The notes beneath the pieces are model-generated. The model was given only the letters and a program-made list of their open reading frames with translations, was not told where the DNA came from and ran no database searches. Positions 16,463 through 25,399 of a stretch of DNA of 48,060 nucleotides are shown here, one piece after another. Position 1 is the first letter of the stretch. Each line of letters opens with the position of its first letter. The translations under genes were made by a program, and so were the position numbers. The stretch comes from CAYPHY01 sp964410625 (lineage in GTDB: Bacteria > Chloroflexota > Anaerolineae > Promineifilales > Promineifilaceae). Location of the stretch: assembly GCA_964410625.1 (NCBI GenBank), contig CAYPHY010000040.1, forward strand, positions 1-48,060, in the 5' to 3' direction.

Positions 16463-16476
16463 TTTGGAAGCAGCGG

Positions 16477-17022
16477 ATGATAACACCAAATCTCCTCAGC
16501 GGCGAAAAAGTACGGCTGACGGCCGTTACCTCCACAGACCTTTCCACACTCGCCCGTTGGTGGGCGGACAGTGATTTTCTACGCCATTACGATTCCCTTC
16601 CCGCTTATCCGAAGACGGAGGACCAACTGGCGCGGCGGGTGGATAGTGGGCAGGACGGCCGTGATAACTTCCTGTTTGCTATCCGGCCATTGGGGGCGGA
16701 GGAGATCATTGGCTTATTCGAGCTGGATGGTATTATTTGGAGCCACCGTACCAGCGGCCTGAGTATTGGCATCGGCAGCCCGGAACACCGGCGGCAGGGG
16801 TTTGCGGCCGATGCCATGCGTCTCGGCCTCAACTTTGCCTTTAATGAACTGAATCTTTACCGCGTTTACTTATCCGTTTTTAGCTATAATGAAGCGGCCA
16901 TTGCCCTCTATGAAAAGCTTGGTTTCACCCGCGAAGGGGTCTATCGCGAACACCTGGAACGCGACGGCCGCCGCTTCGACATGATCCACTACGGTCTGTT
17001 ACGCCACGAATGGCGTGGCTAA
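16477..17022 (+). CDS. GNAT family N-acetyltransferase (RimJ/RimL-like)
   Basis: An acetyl-CoA-dependent acetyltransferase of the RimJ/RimL-like group, 181 residues. The motifs are LLSGEKVRLTAVTSTDL near the start, the acetyl-CoA loop GIGSPEHRRQGFAADAM and the C-terminal NEAAIALYEKLGFTREGVYR. The start at 16477 has GGAAG 6 nt upstream; the open frame back to 16363 is translated repeat. The substrate cannot be inferred. It runs divergently from the aminotransferase and co-directionally with the acyl-CoA ligase. Confidence 0.9.
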   Translation: MITPNLLSGEKVRLTAVTSTDLSTLARWWADSDFLRHYDSLPAYPKTEDQLARRVDSGQDGRDNFLFAIRPLGAEEIIGLFELDGIIWSHRTSGLSIGIGSPEHRRQGFAADAMRLGLNFAFNELNLYRVYLSVFSYNEAAIALYEKLGFTREGVYREHLERDGRRFDMIHYGLLRHEWRG

Positions 17023-17029
17023 GAGGAGA

Positions 17030-17119
17030 ACGCTGATTTTCGCGGATGATACGCAGATTAACGCTGATCTTTTATAAAAATCAGCGAAAATCAGCGTCAT
17101 ATCAGCGTCAATCTGCGTC
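17030..17119. repeat. Word-type inverted repeat, family B
   Basis: The arm TACGCAGATTAACGCTGAT (17050-17068) faces ATCAGCGTCAATCTGCGTC (17101-17119), near-perfect inverse complements. Additional ACGCTGATT and ATCAGCG words lie on either side of a TTTTATAAAAA loop. It fills the gap between the GNAT and acyl-CoA ligase genes, ending 28 nt before the ligase ATG. Confidence 0.9.
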
Positions 17120-17147
17120 CTATACATTTAGCTTGGAGGAAATTGGT

Positions 17148-18695
17148 ATGTTAAATCTCGCTGTCTTGCTCGAAGAATCTGCGCGGAAGAAGCCCCAACA
17201 CACGGCCGTCATCTTCAATGAGATGAAATTTTCTTACGTCCAGATCAACGGCGCGGCCAACCAGGTCGCCAATGGGCTGGTCGGGCTGGGTATTCAGCCA
17301 GGGGATAAGGTCGCGCTGAGTTGTCCCAATCTGCCTTATTTTCCAATCGTCTACTACGGCATCCTCAAGGCCGGGGCGGTGGTCGTGCCGTTGAATGTCT
17401 TGCTCAAGGGGCGAGAAGTCGCCTACCATTTGCAAGACTCGGATGCGAAGGCGTATTTCTGCTTTGAAGGCACGGCCGAGCTGCCAATGGGTCAATTCGG
17501 CTATGAAGGCTATCAGGAGGCGGAGGCGTGCGAACAGTTCTTCCTGATCACCGCCAACCCCGCCGCCCCCTCGCCCATTGAAGGGACAAAAACGCTTGGG
17601 ATGTTGATGGCGAGCCAATCGCCGACGTTTGACACAGTGCAGCGAGATAGCAACGACACGGCCGTCATCCTCTATACCAGCGGCACGACGGGGCGGCCGA
17701 AAGGGGCCGAGCTGACCCACACCAACATGATCCTCAATGCTCGGCTGAGCGACGCCATGTATAGCACCGACCAGGAGGATGTCCACCTGATTACGTTGCC
17801 CCTTTTCCACTCCTTCGGCCAGACGGTACAGATGAACAGCGGCTTTTACAATGGCGCGGCGCTGAGCTTACTGCCGCGCTTCGACGCCGAGGCAGCCTTG
17901 AAAATCATGGAACGAGATTGCGTGACCATCTTTGCCGGTGTGCCGACGATGTATTGGGCGATTCTTAACTGTCCGAATGCTCATCTGTATGATTTGGAGA
18001 AAATCGGCCGTCATCTGCGCCTGTGTTGTTCCGGCGGCTCGGCGATGCCGATAGAGGTGATGAAAGCCTTCAATGAAAAGTTTGGCGTGAAGATTCTGGA
18101 GGGCTACGGCCTCTCAGAAACCAGCCCGGTTGCCACCTTCCATTCGACCGACATCGAAACGAAGCCGGGATCGGTCGGGCCGCCGGTGTGGGGTGTACAG
18201 GTGCGTGTGGTTGACCCCGACGACAACGATGTGCCAATGGGCGAGCTGGGGGAGATTGTGATCAAAGGCCACAATATTATGAAGGGTTACTACAAAAAGC
18301 CGGAAGCAACGGCCGACGTAATGCGCAACGGCTGGTTCCATTCCGGCGACATCGGCCGCATGGACGAAGACGGCTATGTCTACATCACCGACCGGGTGAA
18401 GGACATGCTGATACGCGGCGGGCTGAATGTCTACCCGCGTGAGGTGGAGGAAGTGATGATGACCCATTCGGCGGTCAGTTTGGCGGCCGTCGTAGGCATT
18501 CCCCACGAAGCGCTAGGAGAAGAGGTGAAGGCGTTTGTGATTCTCAAAGACGGCCAACAGGTGACGGAGGAAGAGCTAATAGCCTGGTGCAAAGAGAACA
18601 TGGCTGCCTATAAATACCCACGCCACATCGAATTTCGCCAATCCCTGCCGATGACCGCCACCGGGAAGATTCTCAAGCGGGAGTTAAAAGCGTAA
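17148..18695 (+). CDS. Acyl-CoA synthetase (AMP-binding, long-chain fatty acid type)
   Basis: This adenylate-forming enzyme activates a carboxylic acid, probably a fatty acid, to its CoA thioester. The signature motifs are present: the AMP-binding P-loop YTSGTTGRPKGAELTH (about 182-197), EGYGLSETSPV, WFHSGDIGRMDEDGYVYITDR and the C-terminal Lys segment MTATGKILKREL. The length is 515 residues from the ATG at 17148, which has GGAGG with about 8 nt spacing. The upstream open frame from 17046 is repeat. It ends ahead of two hairpins (18761-18840). Confidence 0.93.
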   Translation: MLNLAVLLEESARKKPQHTAVIFNEMKFSYVQINGAANQVANGLVGLGIQPGDKVALSCPNLPYFPIVYYGILKAGAVVVPLNVLLKGREVAYHLQDSDAKAYFCFEGTAELPMGQFGYEGYQEAEACEQFFLITANPAAPSPIEGTKTLGMLMASQSPTFDTVQRDSNDTAVILYTSGTTGRPKGAELTHTNMILNARLSDAMYSTDQEDVHLITLPLFHSFGQTVQMNSGFYNGAALSLLPRFDAEAALKIMERDCVTIFAGVPTMYWAILNCPNAHLYDLEKIGRHLRLCCSGGSAMPIEVMKAFNEKFGVKILEGYGLSETSPVATFHSTDIETKPGSVGPPVWGVQVRVVDPDDNDVPMGELGEIVIKGHNIMKGYYKKPEATADVMRNGWFHSGDIGRMDEDGYVYITDRVKDMLIRGGLNVYPREVEEVMMTHSAVSLAAVVGIPHEALGEEVKAFVILKDGQQVTEEELIAWCKENMAAYKYPRHIEFRQSLPMTATGKILKRELKA

Positions 18696-18696
18696 C

Positions 18697-18752
18697 GCGG
18701 ATTTGCGCGGATGGGCAATAAGAATTGCACGCGGATTGACGCGGATTTTTCA
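18697..18752. repeat. One-armed word array, family B
   Basis: Direct copies of ACGCGGATTT-type words (CGCGGATTTG, CGCGGATGGG, ACGCGGATTG, ACGCGGATTT) follow the acyl-CoA ligase stop codon. No inverse-complement arm is present, so this may be half an element. The two hairpins that follow have unrelated sequence. Confidence 0.75.
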
Positions 18753-18760
18753 TAGGAAAC

Positions 18761-18794
18761 AACAAAGCCTGCGCTGTTACACGCAGGCTTTGTT
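18761..18794. terminator. Hairpin terminator after the acyl-CoA ligase
   Basis: AACAAAGCCTGCG (18761-18773) and CGCAGGCTTTGTT (18782-18794) form a perfect 13-bp stem with an 8-nt loop. The stem ends in a T-rich tail on the plus strand and A-rich sequence on the other side, so it can serve both converging genes. Confidence 0.8.
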
Positions 18795-18803
18795 TATGAA
18801 TCG

Positions 18804-18840
18804 TTAGTGGTGTATTGATGTTTCATCAATACACCACTAA
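18804..18840. terminator. Hairpin terminator, 17-bp perfect stem, between convergent genes
   Basis: TTAGTGGTGTATTGATG (18804-18820) and CATCAATACACCACTAA (18824-18840) form a perfect 17-bp stem with a 3-nt TTT loop. It ends 6 nt before the M6 protease stop codon. It has no T-run, so intrinsic termination is inferred only from position between convergent genes. Confidence 0.7.
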
Positions 18841-18846
18841 ACCGCA

Positions 18847-21800
18847 CTACCGGTTTGCCACCGGTAGGAACGAATTGAAGGGATACTGGCTCACCTCAAA
18901 CGAACTCGATTGAACCTCAACCGTCCCGTTGCGGTAGAGCGTGACTTCAAACTGGGCGTTGCCGGTTCCTTCCTCGGCCGTCCAGCCAAAGCCCATCGGC
19001 TCCGTGCCGCCACCAGTCCAGATGTCGTCGCCGGTCCAGACGAGATAGGTAGCATCGGCCGCCGCCACGCGCAGCCGCCCAATTGACTCGCGGCCGTTGG
19101 CTTCAACAAACGCGGCGACATCGGCCGCGCTTTCCAGCTCTTCGCCACCAACGGGCATCAAGCCACCGAAGCCACTCCCTTCCTCATACGTTACGCCATC
19201 GGGCAGGGTAACGATGATCATCGGATTTTCCAGACGGCCGCCGATGTTCTCCGTCACCTGCAACGTGGTGGTCAACGCCGCGCCGGAAGCAATCGAGCCT
19301 TCTGTTTCGACCGATACCTTCGCTTCATACGGCTTGTTCCAGATGCGAACAGTTGCCCGAAGATCATTACTATCCACTACCTCTGCATGGAGGCCGAAGT
19401 GGACGTGGCTATCGCCGGGATTGCCCGTGCCTAGCTCAAAGCCGCTGACGGTTGCGCCGAAGAGATCGGGCAGCAGCGCCCCTGACTCATCGGTGATCCG
19501 CGTTGTGTACGGCCCCTTGGCCGGTAACACGACGCTGGCCTCATCATGGTTGAAGTAGACAAAGCCGGTATCGGGCGAGAAGAAGAGGCCGGGATAGTAG
19601 CCATAGCTGTCATGGAAAGCAGGGATGGGCGGCAAGCTTTCCCAGGTCTTTTCTTCGACTGAGGTGTCCGTAGACGGGTCATAGCCCAGACGCGCTGTCC
19701 ATTCCTCGGTTGGCGTGTGCCCAAAGGCGGCATCTCCCGACAAAGCGCGATTGGTGATATGGATACCGACCAGATCATCAGCACTTGGATCGGGCGTATC
19801 GAACCGCTTCGGCCAGAAGTGAGAATCCACCACCAGGTGGGCAAACTTCGGCCCAATGCTCGGTCCTTCAAAGATGGAATCGAACAGGGTATAGTCGAAA
19901 TCTTGCGCGGTGGTGCGGAAGGAGACTTGCAAGCCGGGCGTGGTCGCCGGGAGGCGGTCAACGGTTGTCTCCGGCGGTGGCTCGTTTTCGGCCGAGTAGA
20001 CCACCTGATACGGATCATTCAGTGATTGATCAAAGCCGTTGTCGTCGCGCCACTCCAGCAGGTAGTAGCGCGAGAAAGTTTCACTAAACGGAACCGTGAC
20101 CCAGCCTTCGTTCGTCCAATCGCTGAAGTCTGTCTCCAGATCATTTGCATAGAGCGTGCCTTCGGCGTCGGTCAGCAGAACGTTGTCTACCTGCCAGCCA
20201 GGATTGGCGACAAAGGGATCGGTCAGATAACGGAAGCGGATGGTCACGACCTCACCGGCATAGTCGGAGAGATCGAAGGTGATTGTGCCTTCGCCCGCGC
20301 CGGTCAGCCCCCATGCTTCGCCGGGAATGACGATTTCCACATCGTTCGGGTCTTCATCCGTCAGAATCCCGTCCTCATCAGGGAGCGTTTCCCAGGTGGT
20401 CCCGCCATCGGTGGAGAACTCGATCAGGCCATAGTCCCAATCTTCCTCGATATCCCACCAGGCATCGAAGGAGAAGGTGATGGGCGCGGCCGCCTCGGTC
20501 AGATCAAAGTCGCGATAGACGCGGTTATCCATCAGATTGCCGGCGGTTGAATACCAGCCGATGTCTTCACCGGCCAGGTTTTCCGTCTCTACGACTTCAT
20601 CGGGCAAGCGGACGATCACGCCGTCGCTTGTGCCTTCCGGTGTGTAACGGGCACGGCCGAGATCCAGTTCCAGCCCACCACTCAGCAATTGCGGATCGTC
20701 ATGCTGGATGATCATCGGATCGCGCCAACCCAGCACCCAGTCTTGCCACAAGTTGTGGCCGACGGGACGAGTCGCACCCAACGGGCCACCCCAAACACCG
20801 GCGGAGTGGGCACCCCAGAAGGCGTTGGAATTGTTGGAATCGGTGGTATAGATGTCGGGCAAGCCGAATTGATGCTCGAATTCTTCCTGGATCGCGCCGA
20901 CGTCTAGCTGTTCGGGATCAACGTTGAAGCCCTGGACAAAGTAGTCATCGCTATCGTCAGCCGGTGTGCCGAAGCCAACGATCTGCTGCGGCAGAAAGAA
21001 GCCGGAGGAGCTGGTGCTCAGCCGGTCAATACCACCACCATTTTGCCAGGCATATCCGGCATGGACGATGACCAACAGATCAATGATATGATCGTCGTTG
21101 GCGTCATATTCGCTCCAGTCAATGCTGGGATCGCCGTCATAGGCGGCCGTGATCGCTTCCAGTGTATTGAAAGCGAATTCGCCATAGTTGCCGTCGCTGC
21201 CGGAGGAGGTCACACAGTTGCCTTCCTCATCCTCGGAATAGACCGCATGGCCGTAGAATTCGTGGGAGTGCGGCAGGGCAAGTGGCTCAGCGATGAACCC
21301 GCCACCGGCCGTATATTGACCATCGGACATTTCTAACAGGTAGTTGTTCAGCGAGAGGCCGGAAAGATCAATGCCACCCAGGTCGGGGCGGACAACGCCA
21401 TAACCGGCGTCGGGGCCGGTCTCAAAGAAGGCCGACTCGTAATCCGCAACGGTGATGTCGGGCTTGTAGAAGGAGAAGTTATCAGCCGGGCCGGGTGGCG
21501 GATCGTCGCCGAGGCCGAGCGCACCATAAGTAAAGTCCTGATCGGAGCAGCCCAGGCTAGGATCGGCTGGGTCTACTGGATAAGGACGGGCGAAGGTTTC
21601 TTCGCCACCTTCGGGGGCAAACTCTACGACCACACCGAGCAAACTCTTTGCTGGGGTGGGTAGCTTTTCATCATCGCCAAAGTCGGCCGTATCCGCTACA
21701 TCGCCACCGGCCAACAACGCCTGCTCGCGCTCAAGTAAGTCGCGATACGCATAAGGGTTAGGGCCGGTGTAGTACTCCTTTTGGAATTGGGTGTACCAGG

Positions 21801-22083
21801 TTTGCACGGCTGCTTCCACTTCTTCGGCAGTAGCATTGAGCGGTATTCCCCCTTGTTCGCGCAGCATATCTTCGACCAGAAAGGCTGGGGGCATCCGCAT
21901 ACTTTGCCAGGCTAGACCGTCCACACGGGCAGTCGAATTTAGCCCTGCTTCTTGTTGGCTCCACAATCGCGGGCCGTCGACAGAGACGTCCGCGCGGTTG
22001 CTGGCAATTGCTACGCTGAGTAAGGCGAGCAGCGCCAACAACAACCAAGCAGTATTTCTACTGCTAATATTCACGCTTTTCAT
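18847..22083 (-). CDS. Secreted M6-family (immune inhibitor A-like) protease homologue with altered zinc motif
   Basis: A signal peptide (about 10-28) leads to an M6-type domain (about 145-480). The landmark GLPDIY follows a degenerate zinc site: residues 400-404 read E-E-F-E-H where the family has H-E-x-x-H, so the first zinc His is Glu. Catalysis is thus doubtful. A beta-sandwich of MAM/jelly-roll type follows (about 530-680, FDAWWDIEEDWDYGLIEFSTDGGTTW), then an Ig-like C-terminal part. The last residues (FNSFLPVANR) resemble the C-terminal tail of the protease at 45859-47505. At 1078 residues it is long for the family. The SD AGGAG is 7 nt before the ATG. M6 proteases degrade host or prey proteins; here the role is inferred. 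Confidence 0.85.
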   Translation of the reverse strand: MKSVNISSRNTAWLLLALLALLSVAIASNRADVSVDGPRLWSQQEAGLNSTARVDGLAWQSMRMPPAFLVEDMLREQGGIPLNATAEEVEAAVQTWYTQFQKEYYTGPNPYAYRDLLEREQALLAGGDVADTADFGDDEKLPTPAKSLLGVVVEFAPEGGEETFARPYPVDPADPSLGCSDQDFTYGALGLGDDPPPGPADNFSFYKPDITVADYESAFFETGPDAGYGVVRPDLGGIDLSGLSLNNYLLEMSDGQYTAGGGFIAEPLALPHSHEFYGHAVYSEDEEGNCVTSSGSDGNYGEFAFNTLEAITAAYDGDPSIDWSEYDANDDHIIDLLVIVHAGYAWQNGGGIDRLSTSSSGFFLPQQIVGFGTPADDSDDYFVQGFNVDPEQLDVGAIQEEFEHQFGLPDIYTTDSNNSNAFWGAHSAGVWGGPLGATRPVGHNLWQDWVLGWRDPMIIQHDDPQLLSGGLELDLGRARYTPEGTSDGVIVRLPDEVVETENLAGEDIGWYSTAGNLMDNRVYRDFDLTEAAAPITFSFDAWWDIEEDWDYGLIEFSTDGGTTWETLPDEDGILTDEDPNDVEIVIPGEAWGLTGAGEGTITFDLSDYAGEVVTIRFRYLTDPFVANPGWQVDNVLLTDAEGTLYANDLETDFSDWTNEGWVTVPFSETFSRYYLLEWRDDNGFDQSLNDPYQVVYSAENEPPPETTVDRLPATTPGLQVSFRTTAQDFDYTLFDSIFEGPSIGPKFAHLVVDSHFWPKRFDTPDPSADDLVGIHITNRALSGDAAFGHTPTEEWTARLGYDPSTDTSVEEKTWESLPPIPAFHDSYGYYPGLFFSPDTGFVYFNHDEASVVLPAKGPYTTRITDESGALLPDLFGATVSGFELGTGNPGDSHVHFGLHAEVVDSNDLRATVRIWNKPYEAKVSVETEGSIASGAALTTTLQVTENIGGRLENPMIIVTLPDGVTYEEGSGFGGLMPVGGEELESAADVAAFVEANGRESIGRLRVAAADATYLVWTGDDIWTGGGTEPMGFGWTAEEGTGNAQFEVTLYRNGTVEVQSSSFEVSQYPFNSFLPVANR

Positions 22084-22623
22084 TGTTTTCTCCTAAGGGT
22101 TTCTAGTACAACAAAATCTTAGCTTGCATCGCACGACCCATAACTAAAGAGTGGAATTTGATTGGGGGGAGACTCCCTTGGGGGGGTGCGATCAGGGGGT
22201 AGTGATGGTCTGGTTGATCAACTCATATCATCTCTCCTTTTGCGCGGGCGGCCGCATCGAAGCGCTGGCTGGGCGGCCGCCGGGCATAACAGATCTGCGA
22301 CAGTCGCGTTGTAATAGTGGCTGTCTACTGATGTACATTGCTGAGGGGGTCTTACTATGAGAGGCCATGCTGCTCCCAGAGTAAGGCAGCAGAGGAGTGT
22401 CCATCACTGCCATTATAGCGGCATTGACCCCATATGTAAACGAAAATGACACGCAAGCGTCCCCGCTTCGGGCAAAGATGTATCTATTCGGGGGTTAATT
22501 TGTGAACTCTGGTAGATCACATTATCGTTAGCAGACAGGATTAACAAGATTGACAGGACAAAGCTTTAGCTTGTTCATTCTGTAAATCCTGTCTAAAAAG
22601 TTATTCCCGATGGTCGCTGAGGA
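22084..22623. other. 540-nt gene-free region between M6 protease and kinase genes
   Basis: Both flanking genes are on the minus strand. The region holds G-rich runs (22165-22200), a GGCGGCCGC pair at 22249-22281 and the word-type hairpin at 22533-22594. No open frame here looks coding. Confidence 0.5.
22533..22594. repeat. Word-type inverted repeat (ACAGGATT word)
   Basis: AGACAGGATT (22533-22542) faces AATCCTGTCT (22585-22594), with further GACAGGA and TTCTGTAAAT copies inside. It follows the kinase stop codon and probably lies at the 3' end of that transcript. Confidence 0.75.
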
Positions 22624-24060
22624 TCAAAAAGGGAGAGGTGGTAGGCCGAAGGAATTGAAGTAAGGGATGAGGATGTTGTAGACGGAAAAGATGAGCCAAC
22701 ACGCTCCGATGGTCAGACCAATCAGGGCGAGGAACAACCACAGCGGAAGCTGCGGCCGTACGTTCAACACCCCTTCTCTCGTCTTACTGCTGCCGCTTGG
22801 CGGCCGGTTGCCCTCGTTCAAAGGCGTCACGCGAATGGCGAAGCGATGTTGGCGATTGAGTCCGGTGAACGGCCGCTTCGCCGCTTGCACATAAAAGTCC
22901 ACCAACCCTTTCTGCCCCGGAACGAGCGTGATCCGTTTCTCCGGTGCATCAAAGCGCAGGGCATGGAGTGAATTTTGGGCGACTTCGGCGGTGACGGCCA
23001 GCGAGACGGCCGAGGGGGAGTTATTGCGCACCAACACCCGGCATATCCCCGGATTGGGTAGCTGCTCCGGCCGGATGTCCCAAAACAGGGGGCTGACCGG
23101 TGTGGGGATTTCCATCACCATGCTGACGACGGTGCTGGGCGCGTCGGCCTCGAAGGTGGCGGTATCCTGGTTGGTCAAGGTTCGCGCTGCCTGCCGTAGC
23201 GCGGTTGCCAACTCTTCCCCCGTTTGATAACGGTTCTCTGGCCGCCGGGCCAACGCCTTCATGATCACCTGCTCAACCGGCGCGGGAATGCCGGGATGGA
23301 TGGTGCGTGGCAAGGGGATCTCTTCATAGCTGTGTTTGCGATATGCCTCGCTGGGCGTCTTAAGCTCTAGCGGCAGCCGCCCGGTAGCCAGTTGGTAGAG
23401 GACGACGCCGAGGGAGTAGATATCGGCACGGCCGTCCACCGGCATGTCCAATACCTGTTCAGGGGCCATGTAGGAGAGCGTCCCCATCAGTTGCCCCGTT
23501 TGCGTATCCATATCCCCTTCGCGCAGCTTCGCCAATCCGAAGTCGGTCACCACCGCCCGCAGCGGTGGTTCGCCCGGCCGTTCCGCCCAATCGAGCCGCT
23601 TGACGAGGATGTTGCCTGGCTTAATATCACGGTGGACTACGCCATGCCGGTGGGCATAGCCAAGCGCGTCGGCTACCTGGGCCATCAGCGTCAATGTCTC
23701 TTCCAGCTTCACCACCTGGTTTAGCCGTGCCAGTTGGCGGATGTAGGCCCCCAGGCTGAGGCCCTCGACCAGTTCCATGACGATGTAGATGAAGCCACGC
23801 TGGCGGCCGAACTGGTAGACGCGGACGATGGAAGGGTGGTTGAGGCGGGCGGCCGCTTGCGCCTCCAGTTGGAAGCGGCGTTGGAAGTCCGGCTGCCCGG
23901 CGAGATGGTTGTGCATCACCTTGATCGCCACCGGCCGCGCCAGGGTCGTATCTTCAGCCTGGTAGACCGTCCCCATGCCGCCATCGCCGATGACACTTTC
24001 GATCAGAAAATGGTCAAGCTCTTGCCCAACCAGCGTTTGTGCGCTCATGGGGTTAATCAT
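22624..24060 (-). CDS. Membrane-anchored Ser/Thr protein kinase (PknB-like)
   Basis: The cytoplasmic Hanks-type kinase domain (about 15-290) has all core motifs: glycine loop GDGGMGTVYQ, VAIK Lys, catalytic HRDIKPGN and DFG (TDFGLAKL), plus SYMAPEQ. A variable region follows, then a beta-rich segment (about 320-430), and a single membrane helix near the C-terminus (LWLFLALIGLTIGACWLIF) with a short outer tail. There are no PASTA repeats. It is divergent from the alpha/beta hydrolase gene. AGTAAGAG ahead of the ATG is a weak SD. The substrate is unknown. Confidence 0.93.
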   Translation of the reverse strand: MINPMSAQTLVGQELDHFLIESVIGDGGMGTVYQAEDTTLARPVAIKVMHNHLAGQPDFQRRFQLEAQAAARLNHPSIVRVYQFGRQRGFIYIVMELVEGLSLGAYIRQLARLNQVVKLEETLTLMAQVADALGYAHRHGVVHRDIKPGNILVKRLDWAERPGEPPLRAVVTDFGLAKLREGDMDTQTGQLMGTLSYMAPEQVLDMPVDGRADIYSLGVVLYQLATGRLPLELKTPSEAYRKHSYEEIPLPRTIHPGIPAPVEQVIMKALARRPENRYQTGEELATALRQAARTLTNQDTATFEADAPSTVVSMVMEIPTPVSPLFWDIRPEQLPNPGICRVLVRNNSPSAVSLAVTAEVAQNSLHALRFDAPEKRITLVPGQKGLVDFYVQAAKRPFTGLNRQHRFAIRVTPLNEGNRPPSGSSKTREGVLNVRPQLPLWLFLALIGLTIGACWLIFSVYNILIPYFNSFGLPPLPF

Positions 24061-24248
24061 CTCTTACTCAAAGGGGAAAGGCAAGTCTTTAGGGAAAGAG
24101 TAAGATTGAGAGCGTGGGAGCGTATGAGCTTAGGGTTTGGAGATTGAGCTTGCCAGGGTGGTATATCACCCCAATGCAAGTACAATTAGAGGGTATTGGG
24201 AGATGGTAGTCTTCCCGTTTCATTTAAGGATCAAGGAGAGATATAGCT

Positions 24249-25316
24249 ATGGCGATTCCTACTTTGTCTGGTATTACTTCGCGGATGGTCCCTACATCGC
24301 GAATTAACACCCATGTTTTGTTTAGCGGACCGGAGGATGGTGTTCCGGTTGTCTTTATTCATGGCAACTTCTCCGGGGCGACGTATTGGGAGGAGACGAT
24401 GCTGGCCTTGCCGGATGGCTATCGCGGCATCGCCCCGGACCTGCGCGGTTATGGGGATACGGAAGATTTGCTGGTGGATGGGACGCGCGGGGCGCGGGAT
24501 TGGTCGGATGATTTGAAGGCGTTGTTTGAGGAGTTGGGCGGCCGTCCTGCTCATCTCGTCGGCTGGTCGTTGGGCGCGGCCGTGTTGATGCAATTCCTGC
24601 TCGACTATCCCGAGTTGGTCAACTCGCTGACCTTTGTTTGCCCGATCAGCCCCTATGGCTTTGGCGGCACCAAGGACAATGACGGCACGCCCTGCTACGA
24701 TGATTATGCCGGTTCCGGCGGTGGCACGGTCAACCCGGAGTTTGTGAAGCGCATTATGGCCGCTGATCGCAGCAGCGATGATCCCAACTCCCCGCGCAAT
24801 GTGATCAACGCTTTCTTCTATAAACAACAAGACCCGCCATTCCGCGCTGCCCGTGAAGAGGAGTTTCTCTCCTCGGCTTTGCAAGAGAAGATGGGCAGCG
24901 ACCGCTATCCAGGGGATATGGTCCCCTCCGACAATTGGCCCAATGTCGCGCCGGGACAGTGGGGGCCAATTAATGCTACCTCGCCCAAATATTTCAACAC
25001 CAGTGCTATTGCCGACTCTCCCCATCAGCCACCAATCCTCTGGATTCGTGGTGACAGCGATCTGATCGTCGGTGATAACTCCTTTTTCGACTTTGGCACT
25101 TTGGGCAAGCTTGGTTATGTCCCTGGTTGGCCGGGAGAGGATGTCTTTCCGCCACAGCCGATGGTCTCGCAGATGCGTGCGGTGCTGGAGCGTTACCAGA
25201 CCAATGGGGGTTCAGCGCAGGAAGTGGTGGTTGCCGACGCCGCCCACAGCCCGCACATCGAAAAGCCGGAGGAGTTCAATCGGGTATTTCATGCGTTTTT
25301 AGCAACAAGCAAGTAG
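24249..25316 (+). CDS. Alpha/beta hydrolase
   Basis: The alpha/beta hydrolase fold is shown by the oxyanion HG motif (VFIHGNFSG), the nucleophile elbow GWSLG with Ser107, and a C-terminal His in DAAHSPHIEKPEEF. An acidic residue near WIRGDSDLIV (about 265) could complete the triad. A lid-like segment lies at about 150-235. At 355 residues it is larger than minimal members. AAGGAGAG lies ahead of the ATG. It is followed by a hairpin and the giant regulator gene. The substrate is unknown. Confidence 0.9.
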   Translation: MAIPTLSGITSRMVPTSRINTHVLFSGPEDGVPVVFIHGNFSGATYWEETMLALPDGYRGIAPDLRGYGDTEDLLVDGTRGARDWSDDLKALFEELGGRPAHLVGWSLGAAVLMQFLLDYPELVNSLTFVCPISPYGFGGTKDNDGTPCYDDYAGSGGGTVNPEFVKRIMAADRSSDDPNSPRNVINAFFYKQQDPPFRAAREEEFLSSALQEKMGSDRYPGDMVPSDNWPNVAPGQWGPINATSPKYFNTSAIADSPHQPPILWIRGDSDLIVGDNSFFDFGTLGKLGYVPGWPGEDVFPPQPMVSQMRAVLERYQTNGGSAQEVVVADAAHSPHIEKPEEFNRVFHAFLATSK

Positions 25317-25325
25317 GAATTTTTC

Positions 25326-25392
25326 GACACGAATTTCACGAATGACACGAAACATTACCATCAAATTCGTGTATTTTCGTGAAATTCGTGTC
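25326..25392. repeat. Word-type inverted repeat abutting a start codon
   Basis: GACACGAATTTCACGAA (25326-25342) and TTCGTGAAATTCGTGTC (25376-25392) are perfect 17-nt inverse complements around a 33-nt loop that holds further ACGAA and AATTCGTG words. The right arm ends 7 nt before the ATG of the next gene, exactly where a Shine-Dalgarno would be, and none is visible. Confidence 0.9.
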
Positions 25393-25399
25393 AAAAAAC

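Noticed and set aside
16363..16476. Longer N-termini of the GNAT and aminotransferase genes into their common spacer
   Set aside because: Both extensions are translated repeat; internal ATGs have SD sequences and match family starts.
22141..22452. Possible gene in the 540-nt spacer before the kinase
   Set aside because: The open frames have no SD and low-complexity or shadow-type translations.
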